Part shown: piece by piece, positions 21,035 to 33,325 of the stretch
Layout: every line of letters starts with the position of its first letter
Position numbering within the stretch: the first letter of the stretch is position 1
Assembly (NCBI GenBank): GCA_037974665.1
Contig: CM075771.1
Location: 4,774,881 to 4,838,880 of the forward strand
DNA length: 64,000 nucleotides
Direction of reading: 5' to 3'
Origin: Ehretia macrophylla
Lineage: Eukaryota; Streptophyta; Magnoliopsida; Boraginales; Ehretiaceae
Program-made: the position numbers and the translations under genes
The notes under the pieces: generated by a model
Told to the model about the DNA's origin: nothing
The model's database searches: none
What the model saw: the letters and a program-made list of their open reading frames with translations, nothing else

Positions 21035-24000
21035 CTTCGTGTGCCCTAACCTAGATTTGCATGCCATGACCTAGGTTTAAGAATTGTGTTCATTTTATGT
21101 GCCATGCATTGAATTACGTGCATTCATTTAGGGTTGCGTACAATTACTTGAAAAACGTGCGTTCGTCTCGTAGTTCGTGTCCTACCTCATAGTGCGTGCC
21201 TAGACCTAGGAAAGCGTGCCTTCGCGCTAATCAAGAAAGCATCTTCCACGATGCACTAGACTATTAAACAATCCTATAAAGTCCACTATCAATATAATAA
21301 TCCTAAACCAATTCACTAGAAGACAAAAATTAACTAAAAAGAAAACATTCCTTATTCTTTATTCTCACCCAAAACCAATGCACCTCAAATTTCACCCTTA
21401 TTATAATCTAAAATGCATTAAATAGAATCTGAATTTTCAGCAATTGCAAGCCCTTGGCCGACCACACCATGTTCTTGAGAGAAAAATTTGAGCAACATAA
21501 TTTATTCATGCATGCTTGAGACAAATCTTCACATTGTCATACCTTTTATTTACATCAAAGCCACACTTTGCTAAACACTAAGCCACCATCTCGGCTAAAT
21601 CACCATTCTCCACTAACAATTCAAACATCACACTAAAGACAACACAAAAAATCAGAATTTGCAAAACAATAGCCGACCAAGTGCTCAAAACATTCACTTC
21701 TCTTTTATTTCTCTTTCTTTCTCTCAATTCCCTCTCACTTCTCTCTCTCTCTCGGCCCTAGCTGCACATTGCTACCTCCATAGCTTCTCTCCCTCACAAC
21801 ATAGAAAATCAAGTCAAGTAGCCATCAAGAAAGTCGAAGCAAGCTAGCTAGAGTTCAAAAATCCTCATGCATGTGCATTGAAGCTCCATTTTCGGCCTTG
21901 GTGAGTTACTAAGCTTCCATTTCTTTTCTTCAAGTCCTAACTACATGCGTGCACTAAGAGTTTGATCACTAAGCTAGGAAAAATAGAGAAAAGCTGGTTG
22001 GGTTGTCACCTAAGCAAGGAGAAGGAGAAGGTTGTGCATCAACAAAGGTTTTGAGCATTTTTGTGGTTGATTGCTAAGGTGAGGGTTAAAACCTTTTGAA
22101 AACTCTTCAAAATTTCACATGCATGCTCATGAATGTGTGTATTTGCTTCTGTACTTGAGATATATGGTCGTTCATAAGCTTAAACAACCATGCATGGCAA
22201 GATCTTGGCTTGAAAATGATGCTAGGTGAAGTCAAAATTGTTGACAGCTCTCTGACCAGTCTGTTCGAGGTAAGTTTGGCTAAGCAAATGATGTTGAAAA
22301 TGCTTGAAAATTAGTATGTGACTATTTTGGACAGTTTTGAAATTTTTTACCAGAAATAGGCCGAAGCTAATTTTGACTCTAAGGTCCTCAAAATGGCAAA
22401 TCTTTAAAATGTGACCAAATCTGGAAATCTGGAAAAATGAAGCAGGTTTTGGCAGATGCACTGACCTTGTGGAACGAACCATATTTGACTTAGCAACTGA
22501 TGTCCAAAATGCATGAAATTTGTTGTGCTGCTAAATTTTTCAGTTCTGGACAATTTTTTCAGAAATGTAACAAAGCTAAAACTGACCCTAAGGACCTCAA
22601 AAACGTAAATTTCTGAAAAGTGTGCAAATCTGGACAGTTTTGTGCTACCTCACTGTTTCGGCTATAACTAATGATTTTGAACTCCAATTGATGCAAGGCT
22701 TGTTTCTGATTTTAGTTAACTTCTTAAGCTTTAATTTGACATCTTATTCACTGAATTTGGAGATTGTTTGATTATCCTATTGATTGTGGGAAAACAGCCT
22801 ATTGCAGTAAAGGTTTCATTTAGCTACGTGCTTGGAAAAATTGTTGTAACCTCTCTTGTGGTTCTAATTGTGTGGAAATATGGTGTTGGGATGTTATGAG
22901 GACTGTTTTGAGTACTTGAGGATGCTTGAATTGAATGATGCATGACTTGAGAATGATTTTGAGTTGACTTAGGGTTTTAATCACACAATTAAGCATGAAA
23001 TGGAAACCCTAATGACTAGGTAGTTTTGCTAAGTGTTGATCTTTTGGTTATTGTGTGGAAATTATATGCTTAGTGGGCTGCCCGTAAATGTTTTATAATT
23101 TCAAATGTGAATTTGACCATGGCATGTTGTCAAATAAGCTTTTCTTGCTACCGAACCCATGTTAATTTCACTGCATGTTGAATAATCTTATCACTTGATT
23201 ACGTGGGATTCTTAATGAGTTATATGTCCTGTTTTACATGTGTTACATGGCTGCCCGTTTAATTTTTATATAACTCTATATGCCTTTCAAGTAAAATTTC
23301 CTGTCTTATCGTGTCCTGCTTGTTTGCCTGTCAATGTGTAATCTTCTGACTGTCCGGAGGCACCCTACTTTGTTGTCCTCCTACTGTGATATATTACCTG
23401 TCATGAATGTGCATTGCATACAAGGTTGCAACCTTTCCTGTTGGCATGGTAGCGATCACGCACACCGGGCGGCGTCGGGCTTGCCGGTGCACCCGTGACT
23501 ACCATGGTCCCATTCCCTCTCTCGCTTGGGGGCTAGACTTCCTCGGAGAGTTGGGTCGTAGGATTTTTGGGTACATCCGGAGTACACCCACCTGGCGTGT
23601 TTGGGGGATAATTTGAAGTCCGGCGCAACAACTGATCTGAGAGCAAAAGCTCACTGTATCCTTTTTAATATGTGTATAAGTACTCTCGCTTGGTTCCTAG
23701 AGAACCTCGGGGAGGAAAGACCGGTATTCCTATTTCTGTACTTGTGTTTCTGTTGAATTCATGTTTGAGAAAGGGATTTTCATAAGTTTAACTAGAAAAT
23801 GAGTTTCAAAACTTATTTCTCGTTCCCCCTCACTGAGTTCATAAGGACTCACCCTCTTTTATCATCTCAGGTGAAGAAGAACAGGTACAGGAACCCGAGG
23901 ACAATGTACCTAATGATGAACCCCTGGAGTGATTGCCTGTCATTGTTGTTTTGCTTGAACGTGACTACTTGTGTACTTTGTGCTGCTTGAAGACCATTTA

Positions 24001-24564
24001 TTTTATGTTGCTTGTTGTTGCTAATGTAAAAGACCCCCGTTGTAATTTGGGGTCTAATTTTGTCTTGTACTTATATTAAGTAGACTGATGCTAGACATAA
24101 CACTACTGTGATCGTTTGCTTTTATCACCGATAGTATCTATCTTAGGTTATGACGTTTTAGTTAAGATCTAAGTAAATGAACTTATCCAATCTTAACAGG
24201 TACTTGCTATTGAGCTAAGATCAATAGGTATATTGTAACGAGGACAAATAAACAACAAGACATAGTATCATGCTAGGCTATAAACCAAACGGGACGTCGA
24301 AATAACCAATATACAATCCAATCGATGGTAAATTAGTAATCTTAGTTGGAAATGAATTTGAGACGGTAAACTTTGAGGCGTTTAGAGAATTAGGTTAAAC
24401 CAAATGGCCAATTACAGCCGTTATGCTGCCGGTTTTCCGGAAGAACTTTGGAGTTTAGACTAAATCATTAGGTGTTAATATTCGTAAACAGCTAAGTACG
24501 TGATATTACTTGAATGTTAGTTCACACCCTAGTCTAACCTTATAGGCCGGGTTGGGGCGTGACA
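20999..24564 (+). repeat. Gypsy LTR 2, shared middle LTR (3566 bp)
   Basis: It acts as 3' LTR for internal A and 5' LTR for internal B. Its left edge abuts the copy A polypurine tract and its right edge leads to the copy B primer-binding site. There is no target duplication at either edge. No gene is visible inside. Confidence 0.93.
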
Positions 24565-24574
24565 TGTAGAAGAA

Positions 24575-24586
24575 TGGTATCAGAGC
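24575..24586 (+). other. Primer-binding site, copy B (initiator tRNA-Met)
   Basis: TGGTATCAGAGC, 10 bp after the end of LTR 2, in the same position as in copy A. Confidence 0.9.
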
Positions 24587-24822
24587 TTAGATTGCTTAAG
24601 TCGGGTTTAACTCTTGGACCGTGGGTAGAGCCCTAAGATAATTAGGATGACTTGTTTATGTGTTATTGTGTGATAAATGTGCCTTCTATGTTGTATGTGC
24701 TTAAGTGACTTATATGCCTTACATGTTTTTAGAATTGCACCTATATTATGTTGCATATCATATGCATTAGATTCTTAATTGTCATATTTCAATAAATTGT
24801 GCATCGTAATTTGTGCCTTTAG

Positions 24823-25794
24823 AAGGCTGGCCCTAGTACCCGTACTACTAATAGGAGCGGTGAACCTCAAGAGACCGGGGATGCCTATCAGACTAATCCC
24901 GGTATGGCTATGTTTAATATGATGGCAAATTCCATGGATCGTGTATCCCGTGTGATGGAACGTCAGGATGCTCGTGAAGCCAGCAACAACAACATCAACA
25001 ATAGGAATGATGGCAACCATGGGAGACATAGCAGAATGAAGGAATTCCTTGACATTCGCCCGTCTAAATTCTACGGGGAAGCTGATGATGAGAAAGTAGA
25101 GGCTTGGCTGTCCGAGATCGAGAATATTTTCAGGCCACTTGATTATACAGATGAAGAGAAATTGGAGTTTGCTGTATTTCTGTTGCACGGGGATGCCGAG
25201 CACTGGTGGCACACTGTAGAGGCACTGTGGGAGACGGATCAGAAACCTCGCTTGTGGGGTAATTTCGTTAAGGCATTTAAGGAGAAATATGTACCTGCAG
25301 TCTCCAAGCAGAGGCGGATCGAGGAGTTCATGCACTTGACCCAGGGTAATATGACGGTGGCCTAGTACGAGGCTCGTTTTGACCGATTGTCCCGTTATGC
25401 TCAATATATGGTTTGTACTCCAGAGGCAAAAATGTGGAAATTTACTATTGGATTGAGGCCAGAAATTCAGGACCAGTTAGCGTCTCATGACTTCACTACT
25501 TACTCTGCCTTCTTTGCTGCTGCCTCTCGAGTTGAGAAGAGGAAACTAGATGGAGCCGGTTCGAGTCAGCCCAACAAGAAACCATACCAGCCTCCAGGTC
25601 AGCAGAGGAAATTTCAGAGTCAAAGTCGCAGTCAGGGCCAGAGCTAGAACAGACCAGGGAATAACCGTGGCCCGACGAAAGCGTCATCAGCCTCTTCTGC
25701 CCGTGGATCCACAGGTAGTTCACCTGCTACTCAGTCTGTCAGCTGTTCATATTGTGACAGGAAGGGGCATACCGAGGCCCAGTGTTGGAGGAAG
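24823..25794 (+). pseudogene. gag: gag, gypsy copy B
   Basis: Uninterrupted counterpart of the copy A gag. The start codon at 24823-24825 is AAG where copy A has ATG, and the next in-frame ATG is at 24904. Stops at 25363-25365 and 25645-25647 are both TAG where copy A has CAG. The first zinc knuckle (CX2CX4HX4C) is at 25744-25785. At the matching CTTGA position it lacks the nested element, which shows the empty site. Confidence 0.9.
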
Positions 25795-26541
25795 TTGGGA
25801 CGATGTATGAGGTGCGGCAGTGATCAGCATCAGATCAAGGATTGCCCTAAACGTCAGGCAGGGCAGAATCAGGGTAAACCAACCGGTAGAGGCAAGACTC
25901 CAGTTCCTAGGGTCCAGGCTCGAGCCTATGCCATCGAGTGCGAGGATATTCCAGATGAGACCGCTGTTGTTGATGGTACATTATTCATACTTAATCAACC
26001 TGTTAAGGTGTTAATTGATCCGGGTGCTACTCATTCATTTATTACTCCCTTATGTGTGGAGCATGTGAAATTGAAAGTTGTATGTTTGCCATATGAAGTA
26101 GAAGTTGGTATTCCAATGGGTTCTAAACTTGTAACTAGTTCAGCTTGTAAAGCATGTAAAATCCAAATAAAGGATAGGGAATTCTCAGCCAATCTTATTG
26201 TATTACCTTTCCGAGACTATGAGGTCATTTTAGGGATGGACTGGCTGGCAAAACATCATGTCCAACTGGATTGCCGGGCAAAGATTATAACGTTCCGGGT
26301 ACCTGATCAACCGATACTGGAAATTTTGGGTCAAAGAGATTTCACCGGGAGTTCCATCATTTCATCTACAAAAGCAGTGAAGTCCTTGAGGAAAGGGTGC
26401 AGCGGATACTTGGCTTACATTATCAACAAGCCGTCGAATAAAGCTAAATTGGAGGAGATGCATGTGATCAAAGACTATGCAGATGTGTTCCAGAAGAATT
26501 ACCCGGTTTACCCCCGAATCGGGAGATCGAGTTTGTTATAG
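25795..26541 (+). pseudogene. pro: Second zinc knuckle and aspartic protease, gypsy copy B
   Basis: Open for 248 codons in the gag frame. The second zinc knuckle is at 25804-25845. The protease Asp codon is at 26017-26019 in VLIDPGATHSFI, followed later by VILGMDWL. At about 26501-26510 one base is missing relative to the frame that encodes RT. The last residues ([12 protein letters not shown]) are therefore out of the family frame and a stop follows at 26539-26541. The frameshift is the same as in copy A. Confidence 0.87.
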
Positions 26542-27341
26542 AGTTGCTGCCTGGTGCCCAGCCGATATCTAAAGCTCCCTATCGTATGGCACCGGCCAAG
26601 CTACAAGAATTGAAAGACCAATTGCAAGGATTGCTGAAGAAGGGGTTTGTTCAACCGAGTTCTTCACCGTGGGGTGCGCCAGTTCTTTTCGTAAAGAAGA
26701 AAGACGGAACGTTGAGGCTATGCATTGACTACCGAGGATTGAACCAAGTGACTGTCAAGAATAATTACCCACTTCCCTTGATTGACGAGTTATTTGATCA
26801 ACTGCAAGGAGCCAAAGTGTATTTGAAACTCGACTTGAGGCAAGGATATTATCAGTTGCGGATCAAGAAGGAAGATGTGCCTAAAACGGCTTTCAGGACG
26901 AAATATAGGCATTATGAATATGTTGTGATGCCTTTTGGACTAACTAATGCCCCTACAGCTTTTATGGATTTGATGCATAGGGTGTTTCAACCCTACTTGG
27001 ACCAATTTGTGGTGATCTTCATTGATGATATTTTGGTATACTCAAAATCAGAAGCGGAGCATGAGCAACATCTGCGGTTGGTACTGCAGAAACTTCGAGA
27101 GCACCAATTGTATGAAAAGTTTAGCAAGTGTGAATTTTGGTTGCAGCAGATTGCATTTTTGGGGCATATCATATCCCAAGAGGGAATAGCGGTAGATCCA
27201 GCAAAGATCGATGCAGTGATGTCTTCGAAGAAGCCGGAAAATGTTATGGAGGTTCGGAGTTTTCTTGGTCTAGCCGGCTATTATCGGAGGTTTGTGAAGG
27301 ATTTCTCTAAGATTGCAGGACCGCTTACAAAGCTCACTTAA
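26542..27341 (+). pseudogene. pol: Reverse transcriptase, gypsy copy B
   Basis: Best-preserved RT in the window, open from 26544 for 265 codons. The catalytic Asp in KLDLRQGYY is at 26832-26834 and the pair in FIDDILVYS at 27024-27029. It ends at TAA 27339-27341, shared with copy A, before the expected KKTKFVWDD link to RNase H. Without readthrough the frameshift and this stop isolate RT from the rest of Pol. Confidence 0.92.
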
Positions 27342-27830
27342 AAGAAAACCAAGTTCGTGTGGGATGATAAGTGTGAGAGCAGCTTTCAAGAATTGAAGAA
27401 AAGATTGACTACCGCACCAGTTCTTGCATTGCCTGAAGGGAGTCAAGGTTTTGTAATCTATAGCAATGCTTCGAAAGAAGGAATGGGATGTGTATTGATG
27501 CAAAATGGAAGAGTGATTGCATATGCTTCTAGGAAACCAAAGCCGTATGAGATGAATTACCCGACACATGATTTGGAATTAGCGGCTATTGTGTTTGTAC
27601 TCAAGAAATGGAGGCATTATCTGTGGGGTAACAAGTTTGAAGTATTTACTGATCATAAGAGCTTGAAATACTTGTTCGCTCAAAAGGAGTTGAATATGAG
27701 GCAAAGGCGGTGGATGGAGCTTTTGGATGATTATAACTGCTCAATCAATTATGTGCCCGGTAAAGCGAATGTAGTTGCAGATGCCTTAAGCAGAAAAGCA
27801 AGCATGGCGAAACTGGAAGTCAAGGTGTAG
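27342..27830 (+). pseudogene. pol: RNase H, gypsy copy B
   Basis: The frame is open from 27357 to the TAG at 27828-27830 (CAG in copy A). Landmarks [20 protein letters not shown] and VADALSR are present. The first catalytic Asp is changed to Asn (AAT at 27465-27467, YSNASKEG), while copy A keeps Asp. The domain is thus predicted inactive even apart from the stops. Confidence 0.9.
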
Positions 27831-27833
27831 GAG

Positions 27834-29156
27834 TTGTTGGAGGAAGCGTTTCTGTGGAAACCACAATTGACTCAGAAGGGGTTACTTTTTGCAACTACCC
27901 AAGTTCAATCGACGTTGTTGTCTGAGTTGCGAGAGGCTCAACAGAAGGACCAACAATTTCAGAAGATTAAAGAAAGCAACGCAGATTTCAAGTTTCATGA
28001 TGATGGTGTTTGGAGGTTTGGGAGCCGGGTTTGTGTTCCCAATGAGCCAAAGCTGAAAAAGAAGATTCTTGAGGAAGCGCATAATTCAAGATATACTATT
28101 TATTCCGGCGGAACAAAGATGTATCGGGATTTGAAGCAACACTACTGGTGGAATAACATGAAAAGAGAAATTGCGGAGTTTGTAGCACGGTGTTTGACTT
28201 GCCAGAGAGTCAAAGCAGAACATCAACGACCAGTAGGTTTACTTCAGCCGTTGGAGATTCCTCAATGGAAATGGGAACATATAACTATGGATTTTGTTAT
28301 GGACTTGCCCAGATCACAAAAGGGTCGTGACACCGTTTGGGTTATAGTGGATAGATTGACTAAGTCGGCGCAGTTCTTACCGATCAACAAAGAGGATAGT
28401 CCTGAGAAACTGGGAGATATGTATGTGGCGGAGATTGTAAGATTGCACGGGATGCCTGTGAGTATTGTATCGGATAGGGATCCTCGTTTTACTTCTCGAT
28501 TTTGGAAGAGATTGCAAGAAGCTTTGGGGACGAAATTGAGTTTTAGCACGGCTTATCACCCTCAAACGGATGGTCAATCGGAGAGAACTATTCAGATTTT
28601 GGAGGATATGCTGAGGGCATGTGTGTTAAACTTCGGGAAAGGCTGGGAGAAATATCTATCTCTAGCAGAGTTCGCCTACAACAATAGTTATCAGGCCACG
28701 ATCGGGATGGCCCCTTTCGAGGCGCTGTATGGACGTAAGTGTCGATCCCCAATCTATTGGGATGAAGTAGGTGAGACGAAGACTTTTGACCCGACCCTTT
28801 TACCTGAACTGATGAAGACTGTTGATAACATCCACCTCATCCGGAAACGGATGCTTACCACCCAGAGTAGGCAGAAAAGTTATATAGACCGACGGAGACG
28901 GAGTCTCGAGTTTGAGGTTGGCGACAAGGTGTTCTTGAAGATATCACCCCGGAAGGGACTGATTAAGCATGGCAAGGGTGGAAAATTGAGCCCGAGATTT
29001 GTAGGACCATTTGAGATAGATGAGAAGGTTGGCAAGTTGGCGTATCACCTAGCACTACCCCAGAACCTCTCCAATGTTCACGATGTCTTTCATGTTTCGA
29101 TGCTGCGAAAGTATCATCCTGACTCGTCGCATATTTTGGAGCCAGAGCCGTTGTAG
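27834..29156 (+). pseudogene. pol: Integrase, gypsy copy B
   Basis: Open for 440 codons. The order is HHCC zinc-binding region ending CLTCQRVK, then the DDE core (TMDFVMDLP, SDRDPRF, SERTIQ), then the GPY/F segment (LSPRFVGPFEI) and NVHDVFHVSMLRKYHP. All three catalytic residues are present. It ends at TAG 29154-29156 where copy A has CAG, which cuts off the chromodomain. As a domain it looks close to intact, but it has no start of its own. Confidence 0.92.
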
Positions 29157-29414
29157 CTTCGGGAGAACTTGTCCTACGAGGAGAAGCCCATTCGGATCCT
29201 AGACCAGCAGGATCAGAAGTTGCGCAACAGAACTATACCTATGGTGAAAGTGCTGTGGGATCATCGTGGAGTCGAAGAAGCAACGTGGGAAAGGCGAGAC
29301 CAGATGGAGCAGCAGTATCCAGCATTATTTCAAGGTAATATTGAATTTCGGGACGAAATTCTTTTAAGGAGGGGAGGATGTGAGGCCCGACCCCGATTTG
29401 CGTGCGAAACCTAG
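29157..29414 (+). pseudogene. pol: Chromodomain end of Pol, gypsy copy B
   Basis: Continues the integrase frame after the stop: YEEKPIRILDQQDQ then VKVLWDHRGVEEATWE, the chromodomain pattern of Tekay/Del-type chromoviruses. The stop codon is at 29412-29414, inside LTR 3, as in copy A. Confidence 0.85.
29366..29378 (+). other. Polypurine tract, copy B
   Basis: AAGGAGGGGAGGA, identical to that of copy A, abuts LTR 3. Confidence 0.88.
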
Positions 29415-32400
29415 CTTCGTGTGCCCTAACCTAGATTTTCGTGCCATGACCTAGGTTTAAGAATTGTGTTCATTTTATGTGCAATGCATTGAATTACGTG
29501 CATTCATTTAGGGTTGCGTGCAATTACTTGAAAAACGTGCATTCGTCTTGTAGTTCGTGTCCTACCTCGTAGTGTGTGCCTAGACCTAGGAAAGCGTGCC
29601 TTCGCGCTAATCAAGAAAGCATCTTTCACGAAGCACTAGACAATTAAACAATCCTACAAAGTCCACTATCAATATAATAATCCTAAACCAATTCACTAGA
29701 AGACAAAAATTGACTAAAAACAAAACATTCCTTATTCTTTATTCTCACCCAAAACCAATGCACCTCAAATTTCACCCTTACTATAATCTAAAATGCATTA
29801 AATAGAATCTGAATTTTCAGCAATTGCAAGCCCTTGGCCGACCACACCATGTTCTTGAGAGAAAAATTTGAGCAACATAATTTATTCATGCATGCTTGAG
29901 ACAAATCTTCACATTGTCATACCTTTTGCTTACATCAAAGCCACACTTTGCTAAACACTAAGCCACCATCTCGGCTACATCACCATTCTCCACTAACAAT
30001 TCAAACATCACACTAAAGACAACACAAAAAATCAGAATTTGCAAAGCAATAGCCGACCAAGTGCTCAAAACATTCACTTCTCTTTTATTTCTCTTTCTTT
30101 CTCTCAATTCCCTCTCACTTCTCTCTCTCTCTCAGCCCTAGCTGCACATTGCTACCTCCATAGCTTCTCTCCCTCACAACATAGCAAATCAAGTCAAGTA
30201 GCCATCAAGAAAGTCGAAGCAAGCTAGCTAGAGTTCAAAAATCCTCATACATGTGCATTGAAGCTCCATTTTCGGCCTAGGTGAGTTACTAAGCTTCCAT
30301 TTCTTTTCTTCAAGTCCTAACTACATGCATGCACTAAGAGTTTGATCACTAAGCTAGGAAAAATAGAGAAAAGCTGGTTGGGTTGTCGCCTAAGCAAGGA
30401 GAAGGAGAAGGTTGTGCATCAACAAAGGTTGTGAGCATTTTTGTGGTTGATTGCAAAGGTGAGGGTTAAAACCTTTTGAAAACTCTTTAAAATTTCACAT
30501 GCATGCTCATGAATGTGTGTATTTGCTTTTGTACTTGAGATATATGGTCATTCATAAGCTTAAACAACCATGCATGGCAAGATCTTGGCTTGAAAATGAT
30601 GCTAGGTGAAGTCGAAATTGTTGACAGCTCTCTGACCAGTCTGTTCGAGGTAAGTTTGGCTAAGCAAATGATGTTGAAAACGCTTGAAAATTGGTAGGTG
30701 ACTATTTTGGACAGTTTTGAACATTTTTACCATAAATAGGCCGAAGCTAATTTTGATTCTAAGCTCCTCAAAATGGCAAATCTTTAAAATGTGACCAAAT
30801 CTGGAAATCTGGAAAAATGAAGCAGGTTTTGGCAGATGCACTGACCTTGTGGAACGAACCATATTTGACTTAGCAAATGATGTCCAAAATGCATGAAATT
30901 TGGTGTACTTCTATATTTTTCAGTTCTGGACAATTTTGTCAGAAATGTACCAAAGCTAAAACTGACCCTAAGACCTCAAAAACGTAAATTTCGGAAAAGT
31001 GTGAAAATCTGGACAGTTTTGTGCTACCTCACTGTTTCGGCTATAACTAATGATTCTGAACTCCAATTGATGCAAGGATTGTTTCTGGTTTTAGTTAACT
31101 TCTTAAGATTTAATTTGACATCTTATTCACTGAATTTGGAGATTGTTTGATTATCCTATTGATTGTGGGAAAACAGCCTATTGCAGTAAAAGTTTCATTT
31201 AGCGACGTGCTTGGAAAAATTGTTGTAACCTCTCTTGTGGTTCTAATTGTGTGGAAATATGGTGTTGGGATGTTATGAGGACTGTTTTGAGTACTTGAGG
31301 ATGCTTGAATTGAATGATGCATGACTTGAGAATGATTTTGAGTTGACTTAGGGTTTTAATCACACAATTAAGCATGAAATGGAAACCCTAATGACTAGGT
31401 AGTTTTGCTAAGTGTTGATCTTTTGGTTATTGTGTGGAAATTATATGCTTAGTGGGCTGCCCGTAAATGTTTTATAATTTCAAATGTGAATTTGACCATG
31501 GCATGTTGTCAAATAAGCTTTTCTTGCTACCGAACCCATGTTAATTTCACTGCATGTTGAATAATCTTATCACTTGATTACGTGGGCTTCTTAATGAGTT
31601 ATATGTCCTGTTTTACATGTGTTACATGGCTGCCCATTTAATTTTCATATAACTATATATGCCTTTCAAGTGAAATTTCTTGTCTTATCGTGTCCTGCTT
31701 GTTTGCCTGTCAATGTGCAATCTTATGACTGTCCAGAGGCAACCTACTTTGTTGTTCTCCTACTGTGATATATTACCTGTCATGAATGTGCATTGCATAC
31801 AAGGTTGCAACCTTTCCTGTTGGCATGGTTGCGATCACACACACCGGGCGGCGTCGGGCTTGCCGGTGCACCCGTGACTACCATGGTCCCATTCCCTCTC
31901 TCGCTTGGGGGCTAGACTTCCTCGGAGAGTTTGGTCGTAGGATTTTGGGGTACATCCGGAGTACACCCACCTGGTGTGTTTGGGGGATGATTTGAAGTCG
32001 GGCGCAACAACTGATCTGAGAGCAAAAGCTCACTGTATCCTTTTTAATATGTGTATAAGTACTCTCGCTTGGTTCCTAGAGAACCTCGGGGAGGAAAGAC
32101 CGGTATTCCTATTTCTGTACTTGTATTTCTGTTGAATTCATGTTTGAGAAAGGGATTTTCATAAGTTTAACTAGAAAATGAGTTTCAAAACTTATTTCTC
32201 GTTCCCCTCGCTGAGTTCATAAGGACTCACCCTCTTTTATCATCTAAGGTGAAGAAGAACAGGTACAGGAACCCCAGAACAATGTACCTAATGATGAACC
32301 CCTGGAGTGATTGCCTGTCATTTTTGTTTTGCTTGAACGTGACTACTTGTGTACTTTGTGCTGCTTGAAGACCATTTATTTTATGTTGCTTGTTGTTGTT

Positions 32401-32941
32401 AATGTAAAAGCCCTTCGTTGTAATTTGGGGTCTAATTTTGGCTTGTACTTATATTAAGTAGACTGATGCTAGACATAACACTACTGTGATCGTTTGCTTT
32501 TATCACCGATAGTATCTATCTTAGGTTATGACGCTTTAGTTAAGATCTAAGTAAATGAACTTATCCAATCTTAACAGGTACTTTCTATTGAGCTAAGATC
32601 AACAGGTATATTTAACGAGGACAAATAAACAACGAGACATAGTATCATGCTAGGCTATAAACCAAACGGGACGTCGAAATAACCAATAGGCAATCCAATC
32701 GATGGTAAATTAGTAATCTTAGTTGGAAATTAATTTGAGACGGTAAACTTTGAGGCATTTAGAGAATTAGGTTAAATCAAATGGCCAATTACAGCCGTTA
32801 TGCTGCCGTTTTTCCGGAAGAACTTTGGAGTTTAGAATAAATCATTAGGTGTTAATCTTCGTAAACAGCTAAGTACGTGATATTACTTGAATGTTAGTTC
32901 ACACCCTAGTCTAACCTTATAGGCGGGGTTGGGGCCTGACA
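29379..32941 (+). repeat. Gypsy LTR 3 (3563 bp)
   Basis: Starts TGTGAGGCCC and ends GGGGCCTGACA, one base different from the GGGGCGTGACA of LTRs 1 and 2. It is followed directly by CACAG and then 5S spacer. No gene is visible inside. Confidence 0.93.
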
Positions 32942-32946
32942 CACAG
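32942..32946. repeat. Target-site duplication CACAG, right
   Basis: Matches 5642-5646. It shows that the two outermost LTR ends belong to one integration event. Confidence 0.92.
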
Positions 32947-33205
32947 CGAGCAAGCTCGCTGCCCCCGTCGTAGAGTTCTCAAAGAGCTTTGCAACGGTAT
33001 GCTGTGCGCTGCGTAACTCCTTACGGATCAAAAGTTTTGGGCACCAGAGCGACGGAGACCTGGTCACAAACCTACGCCCTCGGTTTGCGGGCCCGGTCTC
33101 TACGTGAAGCGAAGTTGTCTTGCCCAATGTTCCGTGGCATTCGGTAATAGAGATTTGGTGGATAAAGTATCTTGGCAACCCTAACCAGGCAAAAAAAATT
33201 GAAAA

Positions 33206-33325
33206 GGGGGTGCGACACGAGGACTTCACAGAGGGTCATCCATCCTAGTACTACTCTCGTCCAAGCACGCTTAACTTTGGAGTTCTGATGAGATCCGGTG
33301 CATTAGTGCTGGTATGATTGCACCC
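33206..33325 (-). rRNA. 5S rRNA: 5S rRNA gene copy 10, degenerate
   Basis: Full length with about eight changes, including tgcgaca, cacagaggg, catccatcc, ctcgtcc, ctttgg, ctgatgag and gattgcacc. First unit after the gypsy insert. Probably a pseudogene. Confidence 0.9.

Larger units (their letters stand above)
5647..32941 (+). mobile_element. Compound Ty3/gypsy (Tekay/Del-like) element, LTR-A-LTR-B-LTR
   Basis: Three LTRs of about 3.56 kb in direct orientation enclose two internal regions of the same family, A (9211-20998) and B (24565-29378). Only the outer ends carry the CACAG duplication. The middle LTR is joined cleanly to a polypurine tract on its left and to a primer-binding site on its right. 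This is what unequal recombination between LTRs gives, rather than two separate insertions. The C-terminal chromodomain, long LTRs and double zinc knuckle place it with plant chromoviruses of the Tekay/Del type. Neither internal region has an intact reading frame. Confidence 0.93.

Noticed and set aside
24565..29378. Gypsy copy B as an intact autonomous element
   Set aside because: Start codon changed to AAG, two gag stops, a frameshift before RT, stops before and after RNase H and before the chromodomain, and a catalytic RNase H change.
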